Program-made: the position numbers and the translations under genes
Shown: piece by piece, positions 49,655-58,414 of the stretch
Layout of the letters: each line of letters starts with the position of its first letter
Numbering within the stretch: the first letter of the stretch is position 1
The notes under the pieces: model-generated
Databases searched by the model: none
Told to the model about the DNA's origin: nothing
What the model saw: only the letters and a program-made list of their open reading frames with translations
From: Candidatus Poribacteria bacterium
GTDB lineage: Bacteria > Poribacteria > WGA-4E > WGA-3G
Direction: 5' to 3'
DNA: 64,000 nucleotides
Assembly: GCA_022821725.1 (NCBI GenBank)
Contig: JAJEDB010000039.1
Span: forward strand, 78,134 to 142,133

Positions 49655-50014
49655 GTGGGCAAAGAATCAAGAGACTCGAATATAGACAAAGTCGTCTCAC
49701 GTATAAAACTACGTCGTCATGAACTGAGGTTGACACAAACAGAACTTGCGAAGGTGGCAAATCTCACACCTGCTGCGATCTCTCAGTTTGAATCAGGAGC
49801 CCGAAAACCGTCGTTTAAAACACTTTCAAGTCTTTCCGATGCTTTAAAAGTCACTACCGATTACCTACTTGGAAAAGCCGACAAAAGTTACGATGACCTC
49901 TTAGCCGACCCAAAGATTAGTGCTATGTTCAAGGGGATGATGGAATTTACGGAAAAAGATAAAGAGATGCTCTACGAGTTCTATGAATTTCTTAAAATGA
50001 AAACGAAACAGTGA
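49655..50014 (+). CDS. XRE-family helix-turn-helix regulator
   Basis: Protein of 119 residues from GTG 49655, with AAGGAG seven bases upstream; the longer frame from 49529 has no support. The helix-turn-helix spans about residues 13-68 (VVSRIKLRRHELRLTQTELA, then NLTPAAISQFESGARKPSFK), as in Cro/CI-like repressors. A short C-terminal helical part carries Asp and Lys-rich segments. It is divergent from the giant permease gene, so it is a natural candidate to control that operon. The ligand, if any, is unknown. Confidence 0.82.
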   Translation: MGKESRDSNIDKVVSRIKLRRHELRLTQTELAKVANLTPAAISQFESGARKPSFKTLSSLSDALKVTTDYLLGKADKSYDDLLADPKISAMFKGMMEFTEKDKEMLYEFYEFLKMKTKQ

Positions 50015-50047
50015 TTATTGGATTCGCTATGATGAGACCCCCGATCA

Positions 50048-51106
50048 TCACCCCGTTCCACTTGGACAAAGACAAATTTTCCCGAAATTTTGACGGTTCT
50101 CTAAGCGTCGGTGTGCCTCACCGGCACGATGAAGTGGTAAAATCCTGTCAATAATAGGTTCCAGTTTTCCTTGTCCAGCGAGATGCACAAGCGTTCGCAG
50201 CTCAGCAACTGTGCCGAGGGCAGAGCCCATCAGTGTTAGCTGCTTTTGGTACAGCTTTCGGATGTTAATGGTGCCAATGTTGCCTGTTGTCACACCACAC
50301 GAAACAAGCCTCCCATTTTTAGCAAGACTCGCGATGCTCTGATCCCATGTTGCAGCACCAACGTGCTCAAGGACAACATCCACACCGCGTCCATTGGTTA
50401 CCTCAAGCACAATCTTTGAAAAATCTGTGTCTTTGTAGTTAATCGTAACATCAGCGCCCATCTGTTGTGCGCGTTCCAGTTTCTCAGTGCTGCTCGCTGT
50501 CGCAAAAACTCTGGCACCCGTTAATTTTGAGATTTGGAGTCCCGCGCTTCCGACCCCACCCCCTACACCGAGAATTAAGACATCATCTTCTGGACGAAGT
50601 TGGGCACGCGTCATGAGCATATGCCATGCCGTGAGATACGCTATCGGTATCGCAGCAGCGTTAGCAAATGACAGGGTTTCCGCTGGCATCTGAATAGCGT
50701 TTTGAGCAGGTGCTTTTACGTATTCCGCGTATCCGCCATTTGTTTGGAAACCGATGAGTTCTTGCGTGTCACACAAGTTTTCGGCACCGCGATGGCAGTC
50801 GCTACAGATACCACACGGAATGCAGGGTGCGAGAACAACGCGATCCCCGACTGCAACACCGCGGACTGCGTCACCAATTTCGGCGATTGTCCCAGCGATG
50901 TCGGAACCGAGTATGTGTGGCGTCCCCTCCCGACGGAGTTTCGCTTCTATCTCCGGACGGTTCCGCCGGGCGTGAATATCCAGATAGTTCACCGCACAGG
51001 CTTCGACTTTAACGAGAACTTCGTCGGTATCAGGGGTCGGTTTGGGTGCGTCTGTGTACTGAAGGACATCCGCACTGCCTTGTTCTGAGAAAACAATTGC
51101 TTTCAT
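50048..51106 (-). CDS. Zinc-containing medium-chain dehydrogenase/quinone-reductase-like
   Basis: Protein of 352 residues. It has the GroES-like N-terminal domain and the structural zinc cluster CIPCGICSDCHRGAENLC. The catalytic zinc ligands are less clear, since the first position reads CAVNYLD with N for the usual G/T. The nucleotide domain shows VLILGVGGGVGSAGLQISKL (GXGXXG type). The substrate is unknown. It is 12 bases after the PhyH gene and may be its partner in one pathway. Plain quinone oxidoreductase is a possible alternative. Confidence 0.82.
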   Translation of the reverse strand: MKAIVFSEQGSADVLQYTDAPKPTPDTDEVLVKVEACAVNYLDIHARRNRPEIEAKLRREGTPHILGSDIAGTIAEIGDAVRGVAVGDRVVLAPCIPCGICSDCHRGAENLCDTQELIGFQTNGGYAEYVKAPAQNAIQMPAETLSFANAAAIPIAYLTAWHMLMTRAQLRPEDDVLILGVGGGVGSAGLQISKLTGARVFATASSTEKLERAQQMGADVTINYKDTDFSKIVLEVTNGRGVDVVLEHVGAATWDQSIASLAKNGRLVSCGVTTGNIGTINIRKLYQKQLTLMGSALGTVAELRTLVHLAGQGKLEPIIDRILPLHRAGEAHRRLENRQNFGKICLCPSGTG

Positions 51107-51118
51107 ATTCGCGAAAAT

Positions 51119-51928
51119 CTACCCGTAGGCACCGTGGTTAAGGAAGCCGAGAAGTCTGCGTAAACGAGGACTTGCCTCTTTGTAAACAGACTCAGGCATA
51201 CTATAGTTCATAAACGGGTAGTATTTATGCCCAACAAGGCGGCGACCGTAGGTCACCTGCGTGATATATCGGGTGCGCTGGCTCTGATTCGGACCCCCGC
51301 GATGCCAGACCTGATTGTTGAACATGATAACGCTGCCCGCTTTTCCAAGGTTATACTGAACTTTGTCCTCCCACTCCGTTCCTTCTATCGGATTCGGAGG
51401 CGACGCGCCGAAAAGATGTGAGCCTGGAACGACTTCTGTGCCGCCGTGTTCAATTTCAGTGACATCGGTGAGGTAATAATTCGCCGTGAAGAGCAGCACT
51501 GGCAACCGGACGTTCTTCGGGGGTTCACCGTCCGTTACAATGTAGTGTGGTGCATCGTCTTGATGCCACGACGTAATTCCACCACCAGGAAACGTCTGGA
51601 ACGAATTGTTGTGAATGACATGACAGTTTTCAGCGACGAGTGCCTCGGCGAAGGAGACAATCGGTTCAAGGTCAAACAATCGCCGGTTGGCTTCACTGTG
51701 TTCAAACATTCGATGGCTTAAGTGCATGCGACCTGCGGGGCTCCCACTATTTAAGTCATTCGGATCGTTTTCGAGTGCCCACTCTAAATCTTGTCGAAGT
51801 TGCGCACATAAATCAGGAGGCAAGACGTTTTGCAAAAATAGACAACCTCGCTCGTGGAACGTCTCTACCCATTCCTGGATTTGTGCCTCGCTGACAACCT
51901 GATCTGCCAAGTAGGTTGTTTGTTCCAT
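51119..51928 (-). CDS. Phytanoyl-CoA dioxygenase (PhyH) family protein
   Basis: Protein of 269 residues from ATG 51928, with AAGGAG nine bases upstream; the longer frame to 52003 is not supported. The proximal iron ligands lie in TSWHQDDAPH (H-x-D) and the distal His in QVWHRGGPNQSQR. It differs clearly from the paralogue at 19481, but both end with a short GY/AYG-like C-terminus. It is upstream of the zinc dehydrogenase gene on the same strand. The substrate is unknown. Confidence 0.82.
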   Translation of the reverse strand: MEQTTYLADQVVSEAQIQEWVETFHERGCLFLQNVLPPDLCAQLRQDLEWALENDPNDLNSGSPAGRMHLSHRMFEHSEANRRLFDLEPIVSFAEALVAENCHVIHNNSFQTFPGGGITSWHQDDAPHYIVTDGEPPKNVRLPVLLFTANYYLTDVTEIEHGGTEVVPGSHLFGASPPNPIEGTEWEDKVQYNLGKAGSVIMFNNQVWHRGGPNQSQRTRYITQVTYGRRLVGHKYYPFMNYSMPESVYKEASPRLRRLLGFLNHGAYG

Positions 51929-52056
51929 TTTTCTACACTCCTTGCTTTCACAGGTATGTTTGAATAGAAGACTGGAAGGCTCTAAGAAAAAATGCTGCTC
52001 CAACCTTTCAGCCTTCTAATTAGCCAGTAAAGGAACGTGAGTTCAATGAATAGTGC

Positions 52057-52395
52057 TTAACCCATCGCTGCAGCGACGATAATGCCGAGTGAGATGAGGA
52101 CACCCGCAACCGCAATACCCGCCGCGGTGTTGTTCTCTTCGGCGATCTGACGGTTTAAGTCGTAAGGAGTCGCCATGTCGAAGACTTTGTAGCCTACCAT
52201 CAAAACGATTAAACCGACGATACTGAAGACAATGCCTTCAATGATAAAACCAACCAAGGCTGCGAAAACTATGATCGGAGGATCGTCAGACGCAGCCTCG
52301 TCGGATTGGGCAACGGCGTTCTGTGAGAATAGGACAAAGGCAGTCATTGCGACAATAACCAGCATGAGCGTAGTGAATACAATCTTCTTAGCCAT
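52057..52395 (-). CDS. DUF350-like small membrane protein
   Basis: Protein of 112 residues from ATG 52395, with AAGGAGA about nine bases upstream. A signal-like or transmembrane segment (VFTTLMLVIVAMTAFVLF) is followed by a short polar loop and two hydrophobic segments flanking YKVFDMATPYDLNRQIAEENNTAAGIAV, the DUF350 pattern. DUF350 proteins are small inner-membrane proteins of unknown role. It lies downstream of the 1395-residue protein gene and may be part of the same unit. Confidence 0.65.
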   Translation of the reverse strand: MAKKIVFTTLMLVIVAMTAFVLFSQNAVAQSDEAASDDPPIIVFAALVGFIIEGIVFSIVGLIVLMVGYKVFDMATPYDLNRQIAEENNTAAGIAVAGVLISLGIIVAAAMG

Positions 52396-52440
52396 TTTAA
52401 AATCTCCTTCTTTAGTTTTCAGTTTTCGGTTTTCAGTACC

Positions 52441-52460
52441 GAACCGCAAGGTATAATTAA
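52441..52460 (+). repeat. CCGCAAGGTATAATTAA repeat, copy 2
   Basis: ACCGCAAGGTATAATTAAAA at the 3' end of the 1395-residue protein gene. Together with the inverted near copy at about 56650-56670 it flanks that gene. Confidence 0.5.
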
Positions 52461-55400
52461 AAAATCTCAAATTGCACATCTGTGGTAGTGTGCAGATATT
52501 TTACCAATATAGCGTCCTTATCTTCGATATAAAGCCATCCCGATTCAACGTCTTCGAGCGTTTGCACATTTGCAATCTCGATCTCTGCATATTTGTCCGG
52601 TATGTTGACGGGTTCAGAAGTGTCATCGGGTGTATCTTCATCAGTAATGGGCGGCTCGTCCAACTGATAGCGTGCGCGAAGGGCTTGTGGCACACGTCCA
52701 TAACCAGCAATAAGGGTGTAGCTCGTTTCGTCCTCGGCATAGCTGAGTTGCCAGTTCAGTTGACCCTTATCCGTTAAGGTAGGTTCATCTACTATTGCAC
52801 CGGAACTGAGGTGTATCTCCCCGACGATGGCGGTTTTAATTCCCGGATCGACCCCTCGAAGCGTATAAACATTCACCATAATATCTTCGGGATTCAAGTG
52901 GGGTCCCTTGCCTTCAGTGCAGAACCCATAAAATCCATCCGGATAGGTACCTTTGAGCTCACCGTCTTCCCACTGTTGATACATCGCACTTACCGTGATA
53001 CCCTCAGCGATTTGAAGCCATCTGTCATTCGGCGTGTGTCGGTTCAAGCGTTGTAAGTAATAAGCGAGAACTAACCCGTTCCATTGAACAGGGACACCGA
53101 ACCATGGATGCGTGTAAAAAGAGGTCCCGAAGACGGGGATGGAGGCGAACTGCATACCGGGTCGGTCGGGGAGATGCCAATGGTAGAGGAAGGGGAGTGC
53201 TGTTGTCGCCCAATACGTTGCGTGTTTGAGATGTTCCTTGTCCGCTGTCAACTCGTAAGCCTCAACATAAGCACCGATGGCATACGCAGCCGCAAGGACA
53301 TCTGGTTGATACATCGGGCATTCCCACATTTGTGCCCCGCGTGGTACGGAAAATTGCTGAATGAATCCGAGTGCTTTCAAACCTGCTTCACGCGAGGTTT
53401 TATTTCCGGTAATTCGAGCATGTTTTAAGAGTAAGAGTGCTGATTCAGCACAGGTGCCGAGTGCTGCTTCACCTGCCGTTCCGAGGGAAGTGGTTTTCGC
53501 GTCTGTTGGGTGCCACCGCCAACTTCCATCCGACGCTTGTGTGGCAATCCGTTGCTGTATTTCTTCCGCCATGTAAGATAATCCGGCACCGATATTGCCG
53601 ATGTAAAACGGGAATTCCCATCTTAAAATGTGACACGAACCGCGTGCCGCCAACCCGTCTACTCCGGATTCTGCTATGGTGTTTTTCGCAATTTCTAACA
53701 CCCGTTCTTTCACGTGTTCATCTTTCGTAGCAAGATAGTCGTACCAAAGTAGAGTGCCGAAACCCGGTTCATTCTGCGGTGCCCAGTCTACGCAGTGCCG
53801 AGATTTTCGTGTCGCTGCATCCCATGTTGTCTGCATCAACCCGTGCCGCGAAAGTAAAACTTCATCCGCATCGCTACGGGGGGGCGGTAACGGTTCAGGG
53901 GCACCGTAAGCGTTATTCCAATGCGCTATGGCATCTAAGATAGAAGCATTTCCATCCACGATGATTTCGGTTTTGATGGACACCGGACGCGCCGGTGTGA
54001 GTGGATACGGGATAGAAGCCTCTGTCTGGTTCTCTCGGACCCATGCTGGCACAGTCGGGACGAATACGCCGAGGGCGTGATTTTTCTGATACTCATGCCA
54101 ATTGGGTGAAGCGAATACCGCAGAGAGCATCTGATTCTCACCGTCCCAGGTGTCCAGGGGATTCCAGATGATGCCGACTATGGATTTCTGCATCTCTACT
54201 GCCATGACTGGCACTGTGATTTTATAGGGATGCGGGACGAGCCGGTTGTCGAACGGTGGAGCTGCGTCGCGTGTGCTTGAGGAACGTTCATCGTTTTCCA
54301 AGAACTCGAGTCCAGGGAAAAGTGCTGCCGTTTTCTTTTCCCGATGTCGTCCTTGCCCCGCGTAAAGCATCGGACCGCGGAAGGCAAGAAGTTCTCTGTT
54401 GCCATCCGTTTCCAACTGATATTCCGTTTTCACCCGCGTCGCACTTTCGCTCAGTGTCCACTGCATCTCATAAGTCCACTTAACGCCATCTACATCTGTA
54501 TCCGAACCGCTGAGGCGGACAATTGACCCGCCTTGATTGTTCCCAGCAAGTTGATAGTCTGTAGGTGTAAGTTGCGACGTTTGGCGATTTTGTGATGCAT
54601 CTAAATAGACAACCTCAGAGAGTGCCGGACAAGTTGCTACCTGCTGGTAGTTACCACCTTTTGCGACAAAGATTATGCAATACGCAAATCCTCCCTCCAT
54701 CTCCTTTTTGTCAGAAGCGAGGGGCTCTTGCTTGTTTTCATTCTTAATTGCTGGTGTTGCTTCGGGTCCACGGACGAAAACGATACGAAGGTATCTGTTC
54801 CCCAACACGACGCTACCATTTTCCGTATAGGTATGCAGTTCTTTCAACACCTTGGCAGCAAGTTTAGGGGGTTCAGGGCGAACCATAACGCTTTCTTGGG
54901 CTGTTTGGCGTCCTTCGCCTGCTGAGGTTTGGCATTTGAGCGATACGGAAATGGAGACGACAGTCGGGTTTGGGAAACGGCGTGCTATCCAAAAAACAGA
55001 GGCTTCTTCACCCGGTTCAATTTCTTTAATGGTTTGTCTGGGGCGTCCACGCCGTAGTTTCACACCATTGATAGAGATTCGCGCCGTATCCGCTTTACCG
55101 AGTGGCGCGGTGCCGGTATTCCGAAGTGTACATTGCACTTCAAAATCTTCGCCCGCAGTGACAACTGCAGCTGTCGCGCCTACGTTCACGATTTCTAATT
55201 TCGGCTGTGCCGCGTAAAGCGATATTTTGACAGGAGGCTTTTCGGATTCGTGCGATTCAAGGCATAAATTTACCACATCGGAAGCCTTCGTTGATGTGGG
55301 TTGACTGAACTCCTGCAACTGCATCGTGTCGTCTTTGAAGTGTAGAATAGCGATTCCACATCGTAGTTCCGGTTCGCTGTCTCTTTTCCCTTTTCGGAGG

Positions 55401-56644
55401 GACATCTCTTTAAATTTCCGTAACTGTGGTTTACCCCACAAAGCCCAGGCGTAGTTACTATTGCCTTCTATATTGCATTCCGTCAGAAATGAGATGACGA
55501 CCTCTTTACCAGCATATGACGTGAGTTCGATGCTTTCTTCTATCCACTGACATTCGGTTGATGTGGATTCAAAACATCTTTCCGGTGCGGCTTCTAAACC
55601 TGTATTCAGAAGATCGAAAATTTCGATGGCGAACTTCACACCTCCGGGCTGTCGCTCCACGTCGTTAAAAACAACGCCATCCCGTAATCCGATGGAAAAA
55701 TGTAGGAAGAGCTTCTCTTTTTCATTGACATCCGGAAGTGACAGTGTGTAATCGATTTTTGCGGCTTCTATTGGGGTGGGATGTTCAAAGATAGCAGGCT
55801 TTGTCACGCCGCCGGAACAATCTATTCCGCTGGCGGATGCCTGATCTGTCCCGGAAACAGTGCTTTGTTCGAACATCTCCACGAAGTCATAAATTTCTTC
55901 AATAATGCCGAGCTCTAAGGGTATGGGTTCTTCCGCAGCTTCAGGGGAGGTGGCTTCTGTTTCGGTGTCGCCTCCATCTGTTTCCTGCGGTAAGAGGTTT
56001 TTTCTTGGGGTTTTTTCTTGGGGTTTTTTCTTGGGTGTTTCCTCTGTGGATTTCCCCAAAGTTACCTCGCCTTTATCTGCTTCAACGTCAGAAACCTGAG
56101 CGTGCTGCGCTATAGTCCCTTCATTTTCCTGTTCAGATACTACAATTTCCGTTGCAAATTCCGTCTTATCTTCAGAAACAGGATCGGTGTCTTCCGATGG
56201 CTCAGTTGCTTCCTCATCGGAGGGCGCGAGGTTGGTGATCTCGACGACAGGGGTTTCTTCTGCACTGGATGTATCGGGAGTGTCGTCCTTACTAGCATGA
56301 GCCTCGTCGTCTATAGAGATAGGTAAAACCTCGCTATTGGATTCTGTGTGAGAACTGTCATCATCTATAGCGACAGGGGACGCTTCGTCTTCAGAGGGTG
56401 TTTCCTCGGACGCAGACCCTTCGTCAGCGTTTTCGATTTCCGAGGGTTCAGGAACCGGGGTATCGGAGGCATCTGATGCTTCAGATTCAGCATCGTTTGT
56501 GGAATTATTGTCAGCTGCGACTTCCAATTCCGTTTGCTGTTCGTTACGCTGCTCTGTATCGGGAACCGATGGATCTGTCTCGTCCTCCGTGTTTCCGATA
56601 CAAGCGGCTAAAAATTGTTGCACGATATAGGGGCTGGTGAGCAT
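52457..56644 (-). CDS. Large acidic protein with glycoside-hydrolase-like (alpha/alpha)6 domain
   Basis: Protein of 1395 residues with no clear signal peptide. Residues about 18-240 are low-complexity Asp/Glu/Ser/Thr-rich, with a Lys/Pro-rich insert. Then come a beta domain (about 250-420), a CARDB-like domain (about 475-600: LEIVNVGATAAVVTAG), a large beta domain with carbohydrate-enzyme character (about 620-900), and a C-terminal helical toroid (about 950-1290: TWDAATRKSRHCVDWAPQNEPGFGTLLWYDY, SLGTAGEAALGTCAES). The last resembles six-hairpin glycosidases and D-glucuronyl C5-epimerase-like folds, though I cannot assign catalytic residues. The GH172 gene lies upstream. It is flanked by inverted CCGCAAGG repeats. 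Confidence 0.55.
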   Translation of the reverse strand: MLTSPYIVQQFLAACIGNTEDETDPSVPDTEQRNEQQTELEVAADNNSTNDAESEASDASDTPVPEPSEIENADEGSASEETPSEDEASPVAIDDDSSHTESNSEVLPISIDDEAHASKDDTPDTSSAEETPVVEITNLAPSDEEATEPSEDTDPVSEDKTEFATEIVVSEQENEGTIAQHAQVSDVEADKGEVTLGKSTEETPKKKPQEKTPRKNLLPQETDGGDTETEATSPEAAEEPIPLELGIIEEIYDFVEMFEQSTVSGTDQASASGIDCSGGVTKPAIFEHPTPIEAAKIDYTLSLPDVNEKEKLFLHFSIGLRDGVVFNDVERQPGGVKFAIEIFDLLNTGLEAAPERCFESTSTECQWIEESIELTSYAGKEVVISFLTECNIEGNSNYAWALWGKPQLRKFKEMSLRKGKRDSEPELRCGIAILHFKDDTMQLQEFSQPTSTKASDVVNLCLESHESEKPPVKISLYAAQPKLEIVNVGATAAVVTAGEDFEVQCTLRNTGTAPLGKADTARISINGVKLRRGRPRQTIKEIEPGEEASVFWIARRFPNPTVVSISVSLKCQTSAGEGRQTAQESVMVRPEPPKLAAKVLKELHTYTENGSVVLGNRYLRIVFVRGPEATPAIKNENKQEPLASDKKEMEGGFAYCIIFVAKGGNYQQVATCPALSEVVYLDASQNRQTSQLTPTDYQLAGNNQGGSIVRLSGSDTDVDGVKWTYEMQWTLSESATRVKTEYQLETDGNRELLAFRGPMLYAGQGRHREKKTAALFPGLEFLENDERSSSTRDAAPPFDNRLVPHPYKITVPVMAVEMQKSIVGIIWNPLDTWDGENQMLSAVFASPNWHEYQKNHALGVFVPTVPAWVRENQTEASIPYPLTPARPVSIKTEIIVDGNASILDAIAHWNNAYGAPEPLPPPRSDADEVLLSRHGLMQTTWDAATRKSRHCVDWAPQNEPGFGTLLWYDYLATKDEHVKERVLEIAKNTIAESGVDGLAARGSCHILRWEFPFYIGNIGAGLSYMAEEIQQRIATQASDGSWRWHPTDAKTTSLGTAGEAALGTCAESALLLLKHARITGNKTSREAGLKALGFIQQFSVPRGAQMWECPMYQPDVLAAAYAIGAYVEAYELTADKEHLKHATYWATTALPFLYHWHLPDRPGMQFASIPVFGTSFYTHPWFGVPVQWNGLVLAYYLQRLNRHTPNDRWLQIAEGITVSAMYQQWEDGELKGTYPDGFYGFCTEGKGPHLNPEDIMVNVYTLRGVDPGIKTAIVGEIHLSSGAIVDEPTLTDKGQLNWQLSYAEDETSYTLIAGYGRVPQALRARYQLDEPPITDEDTPDDTSEPVNIPDKYAEIEIANVQTLEDVESGWLYIEDKDAILVKYLHTTTDVQFEIF

Positions 56645-56649
56645 ATTTT

Positions 56650-56670
56650 AATTATTCCTTGCGGTTCGGT
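56650..56670 (-). repeat. CCGCAAGGAATAATTAA repeat, inverted copy upstream of the 1395-residue gene
   Basis: On the minus strand it reads ACCGCAAGGAATAATTAAAA, one base different from the copies at 41968 and 52441. It precedes the start codon and includes the AAGG that would act as a weak ribosome-binding site. Confidence 0.5.
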
Positions 56671-56764
56671 AAGCTGGGTGTTTTTGCTTGGGCGTTTCCC
56701 CAGGGATTTGATATACCTTTCCGTATGTCCGCCTTCCACTTCGTTTCAGGCTAAGTGCTTTGGC

Positions 56765-57910
56765 TTACGACCGGCTCCATTTCTGTTTCATCTGCTTCAT
56801 TTCATCGTTGAGCACGATTTCTACTGAGGGCGTTTGTGCAGAAGCCTCAATCTGCCACGCACCCGATGCGTCCTTCAGCACGGGTTTGCGCTGCGCAACA
56901 GGTAGCACACCAAAAGGTGTATGCGGTTCAATTTGATACCAGTATGCCACAGAGGACGTCTCATTGCTGAGATGGTTTCCGTGTCCGTGCTCTATCGTAA
57001 CCCGGATCTCTTTCTCGAAGCGGATCGGGTTTTCAATGTGATAGACGTAGGAGGTCTGGTAACCATCGGTGTTGTTTTCGTGGATAGAAGAACCGTTGTG
57101 TGCAAAAGCGTTCTGTTGCATGCCCCAGGCTTGATTGAGGTAGTCCTCTGAACCCGTGCCGTGCAGATCTGGGGGCCACTTATAGCCGTCGACCCAGATC
57201 ATATCATCACCTTCCCCCCACCATGTGCCTTGAAAGTTGGTGATCGAAAGGTTGCAACCGATGTAATGCCCGCTGCCTTCGGCGGACAGAATCAGGTAAT
57301 TGTTATCCCACGCGAGCCGTTCCGCGTTGATAATATTGGCTTCCGGGGTATTCACAGTAATTTCGTGTCCCCACCCGTCGCACGGGTTTTCACGATGGAA
57401 TTGGGCATGAAAATAGGCTATATCAGCGTCGAGCGGCTCAGGGTACTGCTCATAGTCGATATAGAAGTATTGGCGGTGGGTTGTATCACCTTCGTTGACG
57501 AGTTCGATCCGTGCGCTGCGATTAAAGGGCATCTGCAGATAGCAGTTAAGGGCGCATCCTGTATTGAACGTGTTATTTTGGTGTGTAGAGGTAGAGAACG
57601 GAATGGAATCGTAGGAGTTAACGATTTCGTTGCCGAGTCCAAAGAAGTCCCCTAACGGACATAAGACACTCGGGTGCTCCTCATCGTCCCAAAACATCCG
57701 GATCAGTACGTTTCGATACCCATTTGGCTGCGTCATCCAGATGTGATTGATACAGCCGGGTCCTTCAAGGTCTGCGATAACGCGGGTTTCACCGGGTTCG
57801 ACATTCCATGCGTCGCTATTTCTGCCTGTTGTGTCCCATGAAGAAGCGCGTAGCGAACGTGCTTTTCTAACGCGCGTCAGCGATGACAATAATCCATCAA
57901 CATAAGTCAT
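56765..57910 (-). CDS. DUF2961/GH172-family glycoside hydrolase
   Basis: Protein of 381 residues. The DUF2961 family opens with a SWDTTGRNSDAWNV segment, includes NTFNTGCALNCYLQMPF, and carries the catalytic-domain motif GTWWGEGDDMIWVDGYKWPP followed by GTGSEDYLNQAWG, whose Glu residues are the likely acid/base and nucleophile by family knowledge. GH172 enzymes act on alpha-linked arabino- or fructofuranosides. There is no signal peptide. ATG 57910 has AGGA nine bases upstream. It is just upstream of the large glycan-like protein gene. Confidence 0.85.
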   Translation of the reverse strand: MTYVDGLLSSLTRVRKARSLRASSWDTTGRNSDAWNVEPGETRVIADLEGPGCINHIWMTQPNGYRNVLIRMFWDDEEHPSVLCPLGDFFGLGNEIVNSYDSIPFSTSTHQNNTFNTGCALNCYLQMPFNRSARIELVNEGDTTHRQYFYIDYEQYPEPLDADIAYFHAQFHRENPCDGWGHEITVNTPEANIINAERLAWDNNYLILSAEGSGHYIGCNLSITNFQGTWWGEGDDMIWVDGYKWPPDLHGTGSEDYLNQAWGMQQNAFAHNGSSIHENNTDGYQTSYVYHIENPIRFEKEIRVTIEHGHGNHLSNETSSVAYWYQIEPHTPFGVLPVAQRKPVLKDASGAWQIEASAQTPSVEIVLNDEMKQMKQKWSRS

Positions 57911-57974
57911 AGTTTAATTTCCTGCTATACCTCATCCGCAGCGTTCAAGAACCAAATGCTAACATCGCCTTCTG

Positions 57975-58307
57975 CTAAAAGAAACTTTTGAGAAGCGCAA
58001 TCAGCGCGATGATTGTCGGCCCCACCCATGCGGCATGTTTGAAGAAGCGACTTGAAAATTCACGCTGCCCCCGCTGATAATGCTGCAGCTCCAACAACTT
58101 GTCTACCTTCTCGCGAAGTTCCTTCATATCAGAGTCTAACCGCTCGTGAAGTCCTTTGATATCAGAATCTACCTTCTCGCGAAGCTCTTTCATATCAGAG
58201 TCTACCTTCTCGCGAAGTCCTTTCATATCCGCGCGAAGTTCTTTCACATCTTCTTCAACTCTGTCAAACCGCTGGCTCATTATCTCTTGTAGTTCTTGGA
58301 CTGTCAT
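57975..58307 (-). CDS. Small coiled-coil protein with C-terminal membrane anchor
   Basis: Protein of 110 residues. The middle consists of four to five 11-residue repeats of the form (D)MKELREKVDSD, MKGLREKVDSD, IKGLHERLDSD (about residues 22-68), i.e. a hendecad coiled coil, followed by a hydrophobic tail HAAWVGPTIIALIALLKSFF that would anchor it in the membrane. It resembles Bdr-type or DUF1640-like proteins. The DNA repeats could expand or contract. The function is unknown. Confidence 0.6.
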   Translation of the reverse strand: MTVQELQEIMSQRFDRVEEDVKELRADMKGLREKVDSDMKELREKVDSDIKGLHERLDSDMKELREKVDKLLELQHYQRGQREFSSRFFKHAAWVGPTIIALIALLKSFF

Positions 58308-58414
58308 AACGGAAGCCTCGTTTTTTAAATTTAGAAACGGGAAAAGGGCAACACATTATCACCAATTATAACACATAACATCAAAAAATCAACAGAAAAA
58401 ATCGTTTTTTCTGG

